In this document: piece by piece, positions 40,196 through 48,463 of the stretch
Layout of the letters: each line of letters opens with the position of its first letter
How positions within the stretch are numbered: position 1 is the first letter of the stretch
Assembly (NCBI GenBank): GCA_017448975.1
Contig: JAFSKN010000021.1
Location: 1-48,757, forward strand
Direction of reading: 5' to 3'
Length of the DNA: 48,757 nt
Origin: Clostridia bacterium
GTDB taxonomy: Bacteria; Bacillota; Clostridia; Christensenellales; Aristaeellaceae
The notes under the pieces: generated by a model
What the model was told of the DNA's origin: nothing
The model's input: the letters and a program-made list of their open reading frames with translations, nothing else
The model's database searches: none
Position numbers and translations under genes: made by a program

Positions 40196-40352
40196 CCTAA
40201 AGATGGGAACCCTTAACGTATAATACGAATGAGATACTTTCATTAAGAAGGGTAAGACAAGAAGCAGCATGGGCAGACAACTTTAGGAAAACCGGCGATA
40301 TACGCACCACGCGGTGCATACATTGCCGGTTTTATAAGTCTGCCTGTTTTTT
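40196..40352 (+). ncRNA. Candidate structured small RNA with its own terminator
   Basis: In a 360-bp gene-free gap. CCTAAAG (40196) pairs with CTTTAGG (40281), enclosing ACCCTTAA / TTAAGAAGGGT (40209-40253) and an AATGA / TCATT hairpin. A nested terminator follows: GGCAGAC (40272) with GTCTGCC (40338) outside, AAAACCGGC / GCCGGTTTT inside, and a final TGTTTTTT. A TATAAT at 40219 has no good -35. No match to a known class was recognised. Confidence 0.4.
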
Positions 40353-40450
40353 CCTCTCCGACATATTCTTCGCGATCACGGAGACACCTGTTCCTCATTC
40401 TCGTGGATGGTATTCCGCAACGCTATTTTCGTTGCGATATCCTCTCATTC
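40353..40450. other. Gene-free remainder before the ATPase cluster
   Basis: It contains one hairpin (GCAACG / CGTTGC at about 40420-40435) past the ATPase stop on the minus strand. Nothing else is supported. Confidence 0.3.
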
Positions 40451-41662
40451 TCACAGATCATCCAGTTCGGGCAGTTCCGGAGTATCGTCTTCCTCAAAGG
40501 TTTCTTTTCCCAGCTCGGTGATTTTGGTTTTCCCGGCTTCGCCATACTGATATAACTGATCAAAAAACTCGATAGCGGCGCGGATTTTCGTGCGCAGCAG
40601 ATAACCGCCTGATTCGGTGGCGGCATAGATAGCTTCCGGGGATACGGCGGGATGCCAGTCATAAGCCCGACCGTGGAAATCCTGGATGCTCATGAGCACA
40701 TGCAAAATCTCGTCTTTGGTCAGCGGGACCAGCTCCGGCGCGCCGAGAATGGCGTTCAGGGTGGCGCTGGCGGCTTTCAAGTTGACGGGATCGTCCGCGA
40801 ACACGGAGGAAACATTTTCTGTTTCATGCTTTTTTTCAATCACATCCTCCGTATAGGACGCGCTGAACGCGAAGAGGCTGAACACGTTTTCCATCCGGGG
40901 ATTGGGCTGCAAAAATGCCTGCATTTCCCGATAGCCTTTTGCCCGTGCTTTTTTTCCAAGACGGCCCATGAGCTCCGCTTCATCAAACAGCAGCACCCAG
41001 CCGCCGCAGCCAAGCTGCCGGAACAAATGGCTCATGAAGCAGAAATAGTCCATGGCGTGCTTCGTTTTGCTGAAATTCTGATTGAATTTGGCAGGCGTGC
41101 CGGTGATGCGGCGATAGCTTTTTTTGATCACCGCGCCGGAAACGAAATCCCCCTCCAGGTCGTTCAGGAAAGCGGAACGTTCTTCTTCCTCCTGGGTGCC
41201 CAGCATGGCTTTCAACAGGAAATACAGCTTATCTGTCTCCAATTCCTTGGCAGCGTAGGCCATCAATTCATTGGCCACGCTGCTGCCCTGGGTCATTTCT
41301 TCCAGCTTTGCCCGGAAGCCGGGCTGTTGAGCGCCGGGCAGATAGGTGTTGGCAATCAGCTTCTGGTATAGCAGCCAGGGCTTATCCATGGGTGTTTCTT
41401 TGCCCAGTGATACATAGGACACGGCCATATTTTCAGAGGACGCCATATTAAATACAGTGTTGAGCAAATGGGTTTTCCCTTCGCCGTACCGCCCGGTAAA
41501 GATCATGCCGCTGGAGCAGCCCGTTTCCCGTACATCGTCCAGCCGGGAGCGGATTTTTTTCAGCATGGCAGGTCGGGCTTCGGAAAAGTATTCCCCTACG
41601 GCGCGGGAAGGAACACCCGAACGCAGGGCTTCGATCACATGCCTGGCATTGAAATCAAACAC
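40451..41662 (-). CDS. DUF2791/BrxD-like AAA ATPase (second of pair)
   Basis: A 403-residue P-loop ATPase. It begins FNARHVIEALRSGVPSRAV, the N-terminal signature of the DUF2791 (BREX BrxD-like) family. Walker A is TGRYGEGKTHLL (residues 56-67), and Walker B is GWVLLFDEAELMGRL. A later sensor-like region reads LFAFSASYTEDVI, and the acidic C-terminus ends ETFEEDDTPELPELDDL. It starts at GTG with AAGGAGGGG six bases upstream and overlaps the preceding ATPase gene by 8 bases. It is probably a partner of that ATPase and of the divergent helicase, plausibly sensing or loading DNA in a defence reaction. That role is inferred from family context. Confidence 0.8.
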   Translation of the reverse strand: MFDFNARHVIEALRSGVPSRAVGEYFSEARPAMLKKIRSRLDDVRETGCSSGMIFTGRYGEGKTHLLNTVFNMASSENMAVSYVSLGKETPMDKPWLLYQKLIANTYLPGAQQPGFRAKLEEMTQGSSVANELMAYAAKELETDKLYFLLKAMLGTQEEEERSAFLNDLEGDFVSGAVIKKSYRRITGTPAKFNQNFSKTKHAMDYFCFMSHLFRQLGCGGWVLLFDEAELMGRLGKKARAKGYREMQAFLQPNPRMENVFSLFAFSASYTEDVIEKKHETENVSSVFADDPVNLKAASATLNAILGAPELVPLTKDEILHVLMSIQDFHGRAYDWHPAVSPEAIYAATESGGYLLRTKIRAAIEFFDQLYQYGEAGKTKITELGKETFEEDDTPELPELDDL

Positions 41663-42890
41663 GGGTTTCCCCTCCTTCCACCAAAGCGCGGTTCATGAGA
41701 TACGGAAGCCCCAGTCCGCCAAATTCCGCCCGATCCTTGATCTCTTTTGCCTGTTCCCGGTTCAGAGGCGTCAGTTCCTTTTCCGCGTCCACCAGCGCAA
41801 AAGCAAGTTTTTGTGACATTTCACACAATATATCTTCATTGTACATTTCATCGGCGTAACGATCCAGGTCTATGATGTCCGCGAAGCGGTTGAACCGGGT
41901 GGAAACCACCTCGTTCTGAACGCGCATCCACAGCGCCTGATAGGATTTCATGCCGTAACTGTCGTCGTCCATCAGTTCCCGGCGGAAGCAGAGCAGGAAC
42001 ATCACGTTCCGCATACTGTCGATATCGTCGATCAACTGACGGATGCTTTCGTAGGTATCCTCCCGGCGCAGCTTGGTATAGCGGACGGCGTCGCCGGGCG
42101 CGCGGTTCAGCAGCGTTTCCATATCGTCGATCACAATCATCAGGCTCTTGTAACCTGCCAAACGTACTACTTCGCATAAGGAACGCAGCAGATGCCGGGC
42201 GTTGTATTTGGTGATGCCGGCGGCTGAAAGGCCCAATGCCCGCATCTGGGAAAGCTTTACGGACTTATCGCCATGCAGATAACCCAATATCAGCTCCCGG
42301 TTGGCGTTTTCCAGCAGGGGATGACCCAGCAGGCCGCCCGTCAGTAATTGACAGCAGCCCGCGAACGTGTTATCCAGCCGGGGATTCCTCGAAAAATATC
42401 TCCGCAGAGTGGCGCGGATCTCGCCCTTGGACAGCGGGTCGCCCTCGCCGCGCTCCGCCAGATAGTCCATCAGGCTTTTTCCTGGCACAATGGCGTCGGG
42501 ATCATAGCCCATTTCCCGGATGATTTGATTTGCGCAGCCTGAAAGCACCCGTTCCATATCGCACTGACGGAGGATTTCCAGGTAGATTTCTCGGAAATCG
42601 TGAAGCCAGACATTTTTTGCCGAAAAGGACACGGTCAGAAAGCCCGCCGTCTCCGCCTCTTTCAGCATAACCTGAGCGAAATGGGTTTTTCCGCAGCCCG
42701 GGCGTCCGGTAACGCATTTGATTTTGCTGCCGCCCGCCGGAATATAGGTTTGCAGATATTGTTCGTTCAGAAAACCGGACAAAGAATCCAGGCCCACGGT
42801 GATCTCATCCAGCAGTTCGTTTTGATTCGGGGCTTGGCCTTGCAGCAGGCGCTCGAGTCCCGCCGCCCTGCTTTCGTTCTGTGCTGACAT
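41655..42890 (-). CDS. BrxD-like P-loop ATPase (first of pair)
   Basis: A 411-residue protein related in architecture, but not closely in sequence, to its neighbour. Walker A is TGRPGCGKTHFAQ (about residues 61-73), and Walker B is SLMIVIDDMETLLNR. The middle has YFSRNPRLDNTFAGCCQLL and KYNARHLLRSLCEVVRLAGYK, the latter resembling DUF2791 regions. A conserved-looking arginine segment FLLCFRRELMDDDSYG may be a sensor. AAGGAGG lies eight bases before the ATG. It is 21 bp downstream of the coiled-coil gene and coupled to the second ATPase. Paired ATPases of this type suggest a hetero-oligomer. Confidence 0.75.
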   Translation of the reverse strand: MSAQNESRAAGLERLLQGQAPNQNELLDEITVGLDSLSGFLNEQYLQTYIPAGGSKIKCVTGRPGCGKTHFAQVMLKEAETAGFLTVSFSAKNVWLHDFREIYLEILRQCDMERVLSGCANQIIREMGYDPDAIVPGKSLMDYLAERGEGDPLSKGEIRATLRRYFSRNPRLDNTFAGCCQLLTGGLLGHPLLENANRELILGYLHGDKSVKLSQMRALGLSAAGITKYNARHLLRSLCEVVRLAGYKSLMIVIDDMETLLNRAPGDAVRYTKLRREDTYESIRQLIDDIDSMRNVMFLLCFRRELMDDDSYGMKSYQALWMRVQNEVVSTRFNRFADIIDLDRYADEMYNEDILCEMSQKLAFALVDAEKELTPLNREQAKEIKDRAEFGGLGLPYLMNRALVEGGETRV

Positions 42891-42911
42891 GGAGCCGCCC
42901 TCCTTGAAATG

Positions 42912-43709
42912 TTATTCGTTTCCGCTGTTCAAAGACCGCAAGGTGCTGATAAAGGATTCCACCCCGGCACGGCTCAGCACGCGGATGCCGCTGGCTCCGT
43001 CCCGGCTGGTGCCGAAAGCGTACTGCGCGCCGTTTTTTGTTACCCAGGCGTCGGGGCCTTCCTCATATAGCCGAGCCAGATCAAAAGCGAACGCCTGCAT
43101 ATCGTAATCCTTCCGGGCGCGGGCCATAGGCACCATACTCTTATAAATTTTATTCAGAGCCTGGGTGCTGCCAATACGTGCGCCGGAACGCAGGCAGGTG
43201 ATTTCATAGGCGTCCGAAAGCTCGCTCATAAAGGCTGCTGCCTTGAAAGGCGCGGCGTACAGCTTGGCCTGACCCGCCCGGATCAAATCCGCCACGTAAG
43301 CCGGACGGCAGCTGGGAGCCTTTTTCCGGTCGATATAAACTTCCCCCGCGTGTTCCTCGTCGCTGAGAACACGCACCTTGTAGGGAAACATTTCATACAC
43401 GCCCTTTTCACCTTTCACATCAATGCCCTTGCCCGCGCAGGCATCCAGCAGTTGGCGGGTAAAATCTCCGTCTATAAAATAGGCTTTTGTATCAAAGCCG
43501 TTTACTTCCGCATCCATAACCGCGGCGCGGGCTTTCAATTGTTCCACCGCATCGGCCAAAGCGGAAAGGCCCTTTTTCACTTCATTCAGGTTACCCATTT
43601 CGGTATTCTTTTGAATGGCCTTTTGCAGTTTAGCCACCGTAGCTGCTGATTCCTTTAAGCTTTTATCCATTGCCTGCAATGTATTGAATAGTTCTTCGTA
43701 ATTCTGCAT
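42912..43709 (-). CDS. Coiled-coil protein of unknown function (first gene of ATPase operon)
   Basis: 265 residues with no recognised family. Residues ~1-70 form a heptad-rich coiled coil (LQAMDKSLKESAATVAKLQK, then GLSALADAVEQLKARAAVMD). The rest is an alpha/beta region (TKAYFIDGDFTRQLLDACAG, YKVRVLSDEEHAGEVYIDRK, AYVADLIRAGQAKLYAAPFK) with no metal or nucleotide motif. It lies behind the operon's own consensus promoter and could be the target-recognition or oligomerisation partner for the two ATPases. That is inference from operon structure only. Confidence 0.7.
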   Translation of the reverse strand: MQNYEELFNTLQAMDKSLKESAATVAKLQKAIQKNTEMGNLNEVKKGLSALADAVEQLKARAAVMDAEVNGFDTKAYFIDGDFTRQLLDACAGKGIDVKGEKGVYEMFPYKVRVLSDEEHAGEVYIDRKKAPSCRPAYVADLIRAGQAKLYAAPFKAAAFMSELSDAYEITCLRSGARIGSTQALNKIYKSMVPMARARKDYDMQAFAFDLARLYEEGPDAWVTKNGAQYAFGTSRDGASGIRVLSRAGVESFISTLRSLNSGNE

Positions 43710-43769
43710 TTCTTTCGTTTCCTTTCACATTTGATGATTGCGGTTCGCCTGAACAATGCAAACACGATA

Positions 43770-43798
43770 ATTATAGCCTGTCTTTCCGAAAGTGGCAA
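43770..43798 (-). promoter_or_regulatory. Promoter of the coiled-coil/ATPase operon
   Basis: Minus strand TTGCCA, 17 bases, TATAAT; nine bp from the divergent helicase promoter. Confidence 0.8.
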
Positions 43799-43807
43799 GG
43801 GTTTTGC

Positions 43808-43837
43808 TTGTGGAATTATTGAAAAATATGGTATAAT
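43808..43837 (+). promoter_or_regulatory. Promoter of the helicase gene
   Basis: TTGTGG, 18 bases, TATAAT. The two divergent promoters nearly touch, which would allow joint control. Confidence 0.65.
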
Positions 43838-44031
43838 AACAAGCGAACTGGCCCGCAGGGACAGTTGCGCGTCTCGGCGGGCCCCGTCAGGGCAGCACGC
43901 CGAGCGTTATGGTAAAATGATGAGGAAATTTGCCGAAGGCAAATTAACCGCGTCGGCGGCTCCCGAAGAGAAAGACGCCGACCATCATGGCATATTGTAT
44001 AGGAAAATACGAAAAATCAAGGAGGCTTCCC
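43838..44031 (+). other. Structured leader of the helicase mRNA
   Basis: About 190 bases without a gene. It has GGCCCGC / GCGGGCC, CTCGGCG / CGCCGAG, a perfect AATTTGCC-GAA-GGCAAATT hairpin (around 43928-43947) and GTCGGCG / CGCCGAC. Several stems share bases and so are mutually exclusive, as in a regulatory switch. Confidence 0.45.
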
Positions 44032-45582
44032 GTGCAGCTTTACGATTGGCAGAAAAAATGCCTGCGTGCCTGGGAGAAGAACGACCGCATCGGCATTGCC
44101 AGGGTGGTGACCGGCGCGGGAAAAACGGTATTGGCGCTGGAAGCTGTTCGGCGGATGAGGGAACAATTCCCTGATCTGTCCGTCAAAATCGTGGTCCCCA
44201 CGATTCCGCTTGCCTACCAATGGAAAAGCGCGCTGCTTCAGGATGCCATAACCGGAGATGATCTGCCCGGTTTCTATGGCGGAGGCAAACGGGACGATCC
44301 CGATAATCGGGTCATGATTTATATCGTCAATTCAGCCCGAGATGCATTATCCACACATATTAAAAAGGAATTGGCCCAAAAGCATCATGTGCTGCTGATC
44401 TGTGATGAATGCCATCATTACGCCAGCCCGCAGAACCGCCGTATCTTTGATTTTCTTACACCGGAAATTGCCGCAGGAAGCCTGTATGCATGCATGGGTC
44501 TGTCCGCCACGCCTTTTCAAACGGAAAATGACGCGGCGCTTACCCAGGCGCTGGGCCCTGAAATCTATCATTACAGCTTTGATGAAGCGGTGCGGGAGGA
44601 TATTCTTTCCCCCTTTTCTGTGTGCGAAGTATCCGCTTCCTTTGCACCGGAAGAATTGGCGGAGTACAGCCGATTGAGCGCGGAAATCGGCGTTCTTCTG
44701 GCAAAGCTGTATCAGGAGCATCCCAGCCTGGAAAGGTTAGAAAAGCATAAGTTTTTGCGTACCGTGTCCCATTTGGCCCATGAAGCGGATATGGAGCCGG
44801 AAGACCCGGCCGCCGCTTTCCTGCTGAAAACCTACCAACGGAAGGAAATCAGCGTGCTGGCTTCCTCCCGCGTTCAATGCGGCCTGGCAATCCTGGAAAG
44901 GCTCCGGCCGACGGATCGGATCATTATTTTCTGTGAACGGATCATACAGGCGGAAGAAATGGCAAGGCTCCTGCGCCGCAGTTATGGAAACATCTGTATT
45001 TTGTATCATTCCGGCATGACGAAGGAAGCCAGAGAACGAAACCTGCTTTTATTCCGGGAAAACAGTGCCCGGGTGCTGGTTTCCTGCCGCTGTTTAGACG
45101 AGGGGATCGACGTGCCGGACGCCAACATCGGCATCGTACTCAGCGGCTCCGCCGTAGAAAGGCAGCATATCCAGCGCATGGGACGGCTGATCCGCCGGGC
45201 GGAAGGCAAGGACGCGGCCTGCCTGTATCATATTTCCATCCGGGAAGCCGCCGAGGATTCCGCTTTCTTTCCCGGTTTGAACCAAATGGAAAAGTTTTCC
45301 CTGCGGTACTATCCCGCGGAAAAGGATTTCTCCAATGACCTGTACGAATATATTGCATCCACCCTGCTGAACAGCGCAAAGGCGCATGGACTGACCGGAC
45401 CCGCCTTGTGCGAGTTGCGCGCCTGCCTCATGGAGGGCATGATCCACGCCGATTGCCTGCTGCCGGAAAGCGTAATAGGAAAATGTATTCAAACTGCAAC
45501 GGCCACGCATGAAAAAAATTATTGGCGGTTGATGTTGAAAGTGCATCAGGAATTCTCCAAACAGAATAAAACTTCTTCCTGA
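44032..45582 (+). CDS. SF2 DEAD/DEAH-type helicase
   Basis: A 516-residue helicase that begins near its Q-like motif (QLYDWQKKCLRAW). Motif I is VVTGAGKTVLALEAV (GAGKT at 28-32), motif II ICDECHHYAS (DECH at 125-128), motif III LSATPF, then IIIFCERI, LVSCRCLDEGIDVPDAN and motif VI IQRMGRLIRRAEGK. There is no nuclease or methylase domain. It resembles the compact helicases encoded with BrxD-like ATPases in defence loci. The GTG at 44032 has AAGGAGG six bases upstream and is preferred to an ATG 45 bp earlier, which has none. It is transcribed divergently from the ATPase operon. Confidence 0.88.
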   Translation: MQLYDWQKKCLRAWEKNDRIGIARVVTGAGKTVLALEAVRRMREQFPDLSVKIVVPTIPLAYQWKSALLQDAITGDDLPGFYGGGKRDDPDNRVMIYIVNSARDALSTHIKKELAQKHHVLLICDECHHYASPQNRRIFDFLTPEIAAGSLYACMGLSATPFQTENDAALTQALGPEIYHYSFDEAVREDILSPFSVCEVSASFAPEELAEYSRLSAEIGVLLAKLYQEHPSLERLEKHKFLRTVSHLAHEADMEPEDPAAAFLLKTYQRKEISVLASSRVQCGLAILERLRPTDRIIIFCERIIQAEEMARLLRRSYGNICILYHSGMTKEARERNLLLFRENSARVLVSCRCLDEGIDVPDANIGIVLSGSAVERQHIQRMGRLIRRAEGKDAACLYHISIREAAEDSAFFPGLNQMEKFSLRYYPAEKDFSNDLYEYIASTLLNSAKAHGLTGPALCELRACLMEGMIHADCLLPESVIGKCIQTATATHEKNYWRLMLKVHQEFSKQNKTSS

Positions 45583-45734
45583 TTACAATTATTTTTGATC
45601 TTCATATCCTTGTTCCTTCGCTTTTTTGCCAGCACTCTCTCAATTGCTGCCCTTATTGTATCTTGATCACATTCCAATATCTCTGGACGTATTTTGCCAA
45701 TCGCATCCGAAAACATCCATGTCCCAATATCCAC
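45546..45734 (-). pseudogene. Short frame, possible C-terminal gene remnant
   Basis: 62 codons (MDIGTWMFSDAIGKIRPEIL, then DQDTIRAAIERVLAKKRR) overlapping the helicase 3' end in antiparallel. The upstream frame is blocked by a stop, and a frameshift would join it to a short ATG frame ending ESIF. It is AT-rich relative to the neighbours. Either a small real gene or debris. Confidence 0.3.
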
Positions 45735-45844
45735 CCCATTCTTAGAAAATAGATTCGTCTATGTCTTCCATAACATCTGTACTAAGAGGATCTCCTTCTC
45801 CAGTAATTTAACACTTGGAGTCTTTTTTCTCTCTCTTTAAATCA

Positions 45845-45976
45845 TACCAGAAGGAATACTACGCCGCCCATCCTGACAAGCTGGCAGAGAGACGCGAGAA
45901 AAACAGGATTGCGGAGAAGGCTCGCAGGGAACGGAAGAAGGCCGAGAGGCTGGCGGCACTGGCAACACAGGCATGA
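45845..45976 (+). pseudogene. C-terminal fragment of a small basic element protein
   Basis: The frame reads YQKEYYAAHPDKLAERREKN, RIAEKARRERKKAERLAALA and TQA, then stop. It resembles the ends of small zinc-finger-type proteins of phages and conjugative elements, whose Cys-rich N-termini are missing here. There is no start codon or ribosome site. The surrounding 45583-46140 holds nothing else I can support. Confidence 0.4.
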
Positions 45977-46140
45977 AAACGCAAAATCGGGAGGGGCTGC
46001 GGTGAGCGCGGCCTTTTCTCTTTGCGTGGACTACGATTCTCCTTCAGAGCGAATAGGAAAGCAGGTCGATTGAAGCGATCAAGAAAGCAGGCCGGTAGAA
46101 CCGGTCAACAACAGGCCAATGGCCGGAAACGGAGCGTGTG

Positions 46141-46626
46141 ATGATGAATTTCCCGAACAAAGAAACTGTTGAAAAACTGAGGAGCGCATACCCCGTGGGC
46201 TGCCGCATCGTGCTCGATTCTATGGATGACTCCTTTGTTCACATCCCAGTCGGAACGCAGGCGACCGTAACAGGCGTGGATGACGCCGGGAATGTGATGT
46301 GTGCCTGGGACTGCGGTAGTTCCCTCTCCCTTGCCTACGGCGCTGACCAGGCGCATAAGATCAGCACAGAGGATGAAGCGAAGGAGACCCTGGACTGGTA
46401 CGGAAGGCATCAGCCGGAGGAGAATACTCGCTGTCCACGTTGCGGTGAGATGATGTGGGGACCGAAGGAGCGTCACGCCCTGAGCCGCTATGCCACCATC
46501 ACCGTCTGCGACCGATGCGGAAGCGAGGAGGGGCTGGAATGTGCAGGGATGGTTGAAAAGATGCCGCTGGTGAAGTGGTGCGCGATTGCGCTGCCTTCCG
46601 TCGGCGGCGGAGCGTGGAGGCGATGA
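46141..46626 (+). CDS. DUF4314-domain protein with C-terminal zinc ribbon
   Basis: 161 residues. The N-terminal half (NKETVEKLRSAYPVGCRIVL, VGTQATVTGVDDAGNVMCAW, GSSLSLAYGADQ) matches DUF4314, a small beta-barrel domain frequent in Firmicutes mobile elements. The C-terminal half has RCPRCGEMMWG and VCDRCGSEEG, two CxxC pairs that should bind zinc. GGAG lies six bases before the ATG. It sits in a run of gene debris, so it is probably a cargo survivor of an older element. Function unknown. Confidence 0.75.
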   Translation: MMNFPNKETVEKLRSAYPVGCRIVLDSMDDSFVHIPVGTQATVTGVDDAGNVMCAWDCGSSLSLAYGADQAHKISTEDEAKETLDWYGRHQPEENTRCPRCGEMMWGPKERHALSRYATITVCDRCGSEEGLECAGMVEKMPLVKWCAIALPSVGGGAWRR

Positions 46627-46729
46627 AGCTGTAATGCTTGCCCACTGAGCAGCGATCCGACTGTGTAAGGGACTTACACACACATGGAAACCTGCTCGGT
46701 GGGCTGCTTTAAAACTGGATAGGTTTTTC

Positions 46730-46890
46730 TTGAGTTTCCGCAGAATACAAGACAAGGAACAAAAACGCCAAAGAGAGAAGGACGCGCGGTGGAATGATGC
46801 AATAGCCGAAAAGAAAATCGGTAAAGAAATGGTTCGAGGGGACGACGAACAGACATCCGAAGCAAGGAACGGATGCCTGTTCGGATATCG
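46730..46890 (+). pseudogene. Basic-protein reading frame interrupted by the IS
   Basis: From TTG 46730 the frame encodes FRRIQDKEQKRQREKDARWN, DAIAEKKIGKEMVRGDDEQT and SEQGTDACSDIDTG before entering the IS end. No ribosome site is clear. It reads like a truncated helical protein of the same debris field. The preceding 46627-46729 holds nothing recognisable. Confidence 0.35.
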
Positions 46891-48221
46891 ACACAGGTAA
46901 AATCAGGCTGTCAGGAAAGAGAGCTGTTTGAATTTCTGTCTGATTGGTTTAAACCAACTCTTGCAGCCCTCGTGGGCCGCGTCCAGGATACGCGCGATTC
47001 CTGCGGCAATGCGATAACCGAAGAAGAAAACTTTCATTTTGATAGGATCAGCGGCTTCCCAAATGTTCAGGTAAATTTGAGAGCTGCTCGGCTTCATAGA
47101 GACAAAGGCCAGATATGCCATACAGATAGTGATGTAGAAATTCAGGGCATTGATGGCAGACAGGCTGCGAACCCGGAAGTTTTCAAAATCGAAAACGGTT
47201 TTCTTACATCGGAAGTATTCCTCGATTCTCCATCTGGAGAAGTAGCACTGGGCAATCCTTGTGACGTCATCCTTGGATGCTAAAGAAATATTGGTTGCCA
47301 GCATCATGGGATGCTCTGTAATTCCGTAAACCAATACCAGCCAGACGGGCTTTCTGGAAGCTGTAATCTGAACCTTCACATGGGACAGATATGCCGTGTG
47401 GTCACTGTTGTGGTATCGAAGGTTTATTTTGATTTTACCCTTGCGCCGATCCCGTAGTTCGGTAACAGGCGTCCATTTGCCATGATACAGTACTTTTCGC
47501 TTTGCCGTCAGCCGTATCACATAATCCTGCCGCAGATCATCCATTTTGAGGAACATTTTGTTGTCGTCGTAGCCTCGATCCATGACGAAAGTCGCTTTTC
47601 CCAGGAGTTTCACACTCTGTTCGATGGCCTCAAAAGTCACTGTGTTCGCGGAGATATAGTCCTTTTCCGATGAAGAATGAATCCGTGAAAATATGCTGAC
47701 TGGCTGTTTGCTCCGTGTGATGGCTACGGCTTCCGTCACGTGATAGCCCTTTTTGTAAACGCTTTTCTTGTCCGTACTCTCCGAGCCATCACGGACGATG
47801 CCCAGCGCTTCAAACTTGTATCCTTCCGGTTTGACAACGTCACTGTCGTCAATCAGTACAACCGGCTTTTCTTCCACCCACTCCCGAACCAAACGCCGGT
47901 AACTTTCCTGCGCGATCTAGGGTACACCCTCTTTCAGGTGTCGAGCCAATCGTTCCACCGCGTTCACTTTCTTGGTCTCTTCGTGCAGTTCGTCTACAAT
48001 ACTGGTCAACAGGCAACTCCCCGACGCCAGCATCCCGTATGTCATATCAGCCGCAAATTTTTGTTCAGGCCGTTCCATCTTCCCAAATATTCTTTTCCCA
48101 AATTCTATAATTGACCGTTTCATTGTGTAGGTTTTTGTGGTAGAATGTTTTTTGAGAGGTCTCCTTTCGACTGTTTAGTGAGAATTTTGTTTCGCACCTT
48201 AATTCTACCACTTTTTGTCGA
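46887..48221 (-). mobile_element. IS4-family insertion sequence (approximate ends)
   Basis: About 1.33 kb around one transposase frame. The ends are set by imperfect terminal similarity: TCGACA...GGTAAAATCAGG on the left and, reversed, TCGACA...GGTAGAATTAAGG on the right. I saw no clear target duplication, so the boundaries are provisional. Confidence 0.6.
46903..48123 (-). pseudogene. IS4-family DDE transposase split by an in-frame amber codon
   Basis: One 407-codon frame interrupted only by TAG at 47917-47919. The 5' part (68 residues, MKRSIIEFGKRIFGKMERPE to RHLKEGVP) and the 3' part continue in the same frame (IAQESYRRLVREW..). DDE residues are in VVLIDDSDVVK, FVMDRGYDDNK and YFSRWRIEEYFRCKK, the last fitting the Y-(2)-R-(3)-E-(6)-K signature of IS4. 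The open part can restart at TTG 47892, but that would lack the N-terminal DNA-binding region. It is probably inactive unless the amber codon is read through. Confidence 0.85.
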
Positions 48222-48294
48222 AGGTTTCCTCTCTTTTTTTCTTCTCCGTTCGGCGCCGTTCGGCGCTATACGAAAACTCAAGAGTGTGAAGCCA
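48124..48294. other. IS right end and spacer
   Basis: It contains an inverted repeat GTGGTAGAAT (48137-48146) / ATTCTACCAC (48202-48211) inside the IS end and no gene. Confidence 0.4.
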
Positions 48295-48323
48295 TTGACA
48301 GAATCGCGGATTCGGTATATAAT
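48295..48323 (+). promoter_or_regulatory. Consensus promoter after the IS
   Basis: TTGACA, 17 bases, TATAAT, followed 45 bp later by a short reading frame with a strong ribosome site. Confidence 0.85.
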
Positions 48324-48367
48324 GATCACATCGTTTTGTATGGCAAGTATAGCATAGGAGGCGGGAA

Positions 48368-48463
48368 ATGTTCAAAGGACTGAAGCACATTGTTGTACCC
48401 AGCAAAAACAAGACGTTACAAGTCACACCCCGGCCAGACTTAAGGCATACACAGGGCTCCTGA
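48368..48463 (+). CDS. 31-residue ORF running into the rod-like repeat
   Basis: ATG with AGGAGG about 8 bases upstream and a consensus promoter. The product begins MFKGLKHIVVPSKNKT and then enters the inverted repeat at 48410, ending TPRPDLRHTQGS. Either a short peptide gene or the 5' end of a gene broken by insertion of the repeat. Confidence 0.45.
   Translation: MFKGLKHIVVPSKNKTLQVTPRPDLRHTQGS

Noticed and set aside
40196-40352. SRP RNA or 6S RNA
   Set aside because: It contains AGAAGCAGC but lacks the GGTCAGG/GGAAGCAGCC domain IV of SRP RNA; it is also too short for 6S and lacks the central bubble.
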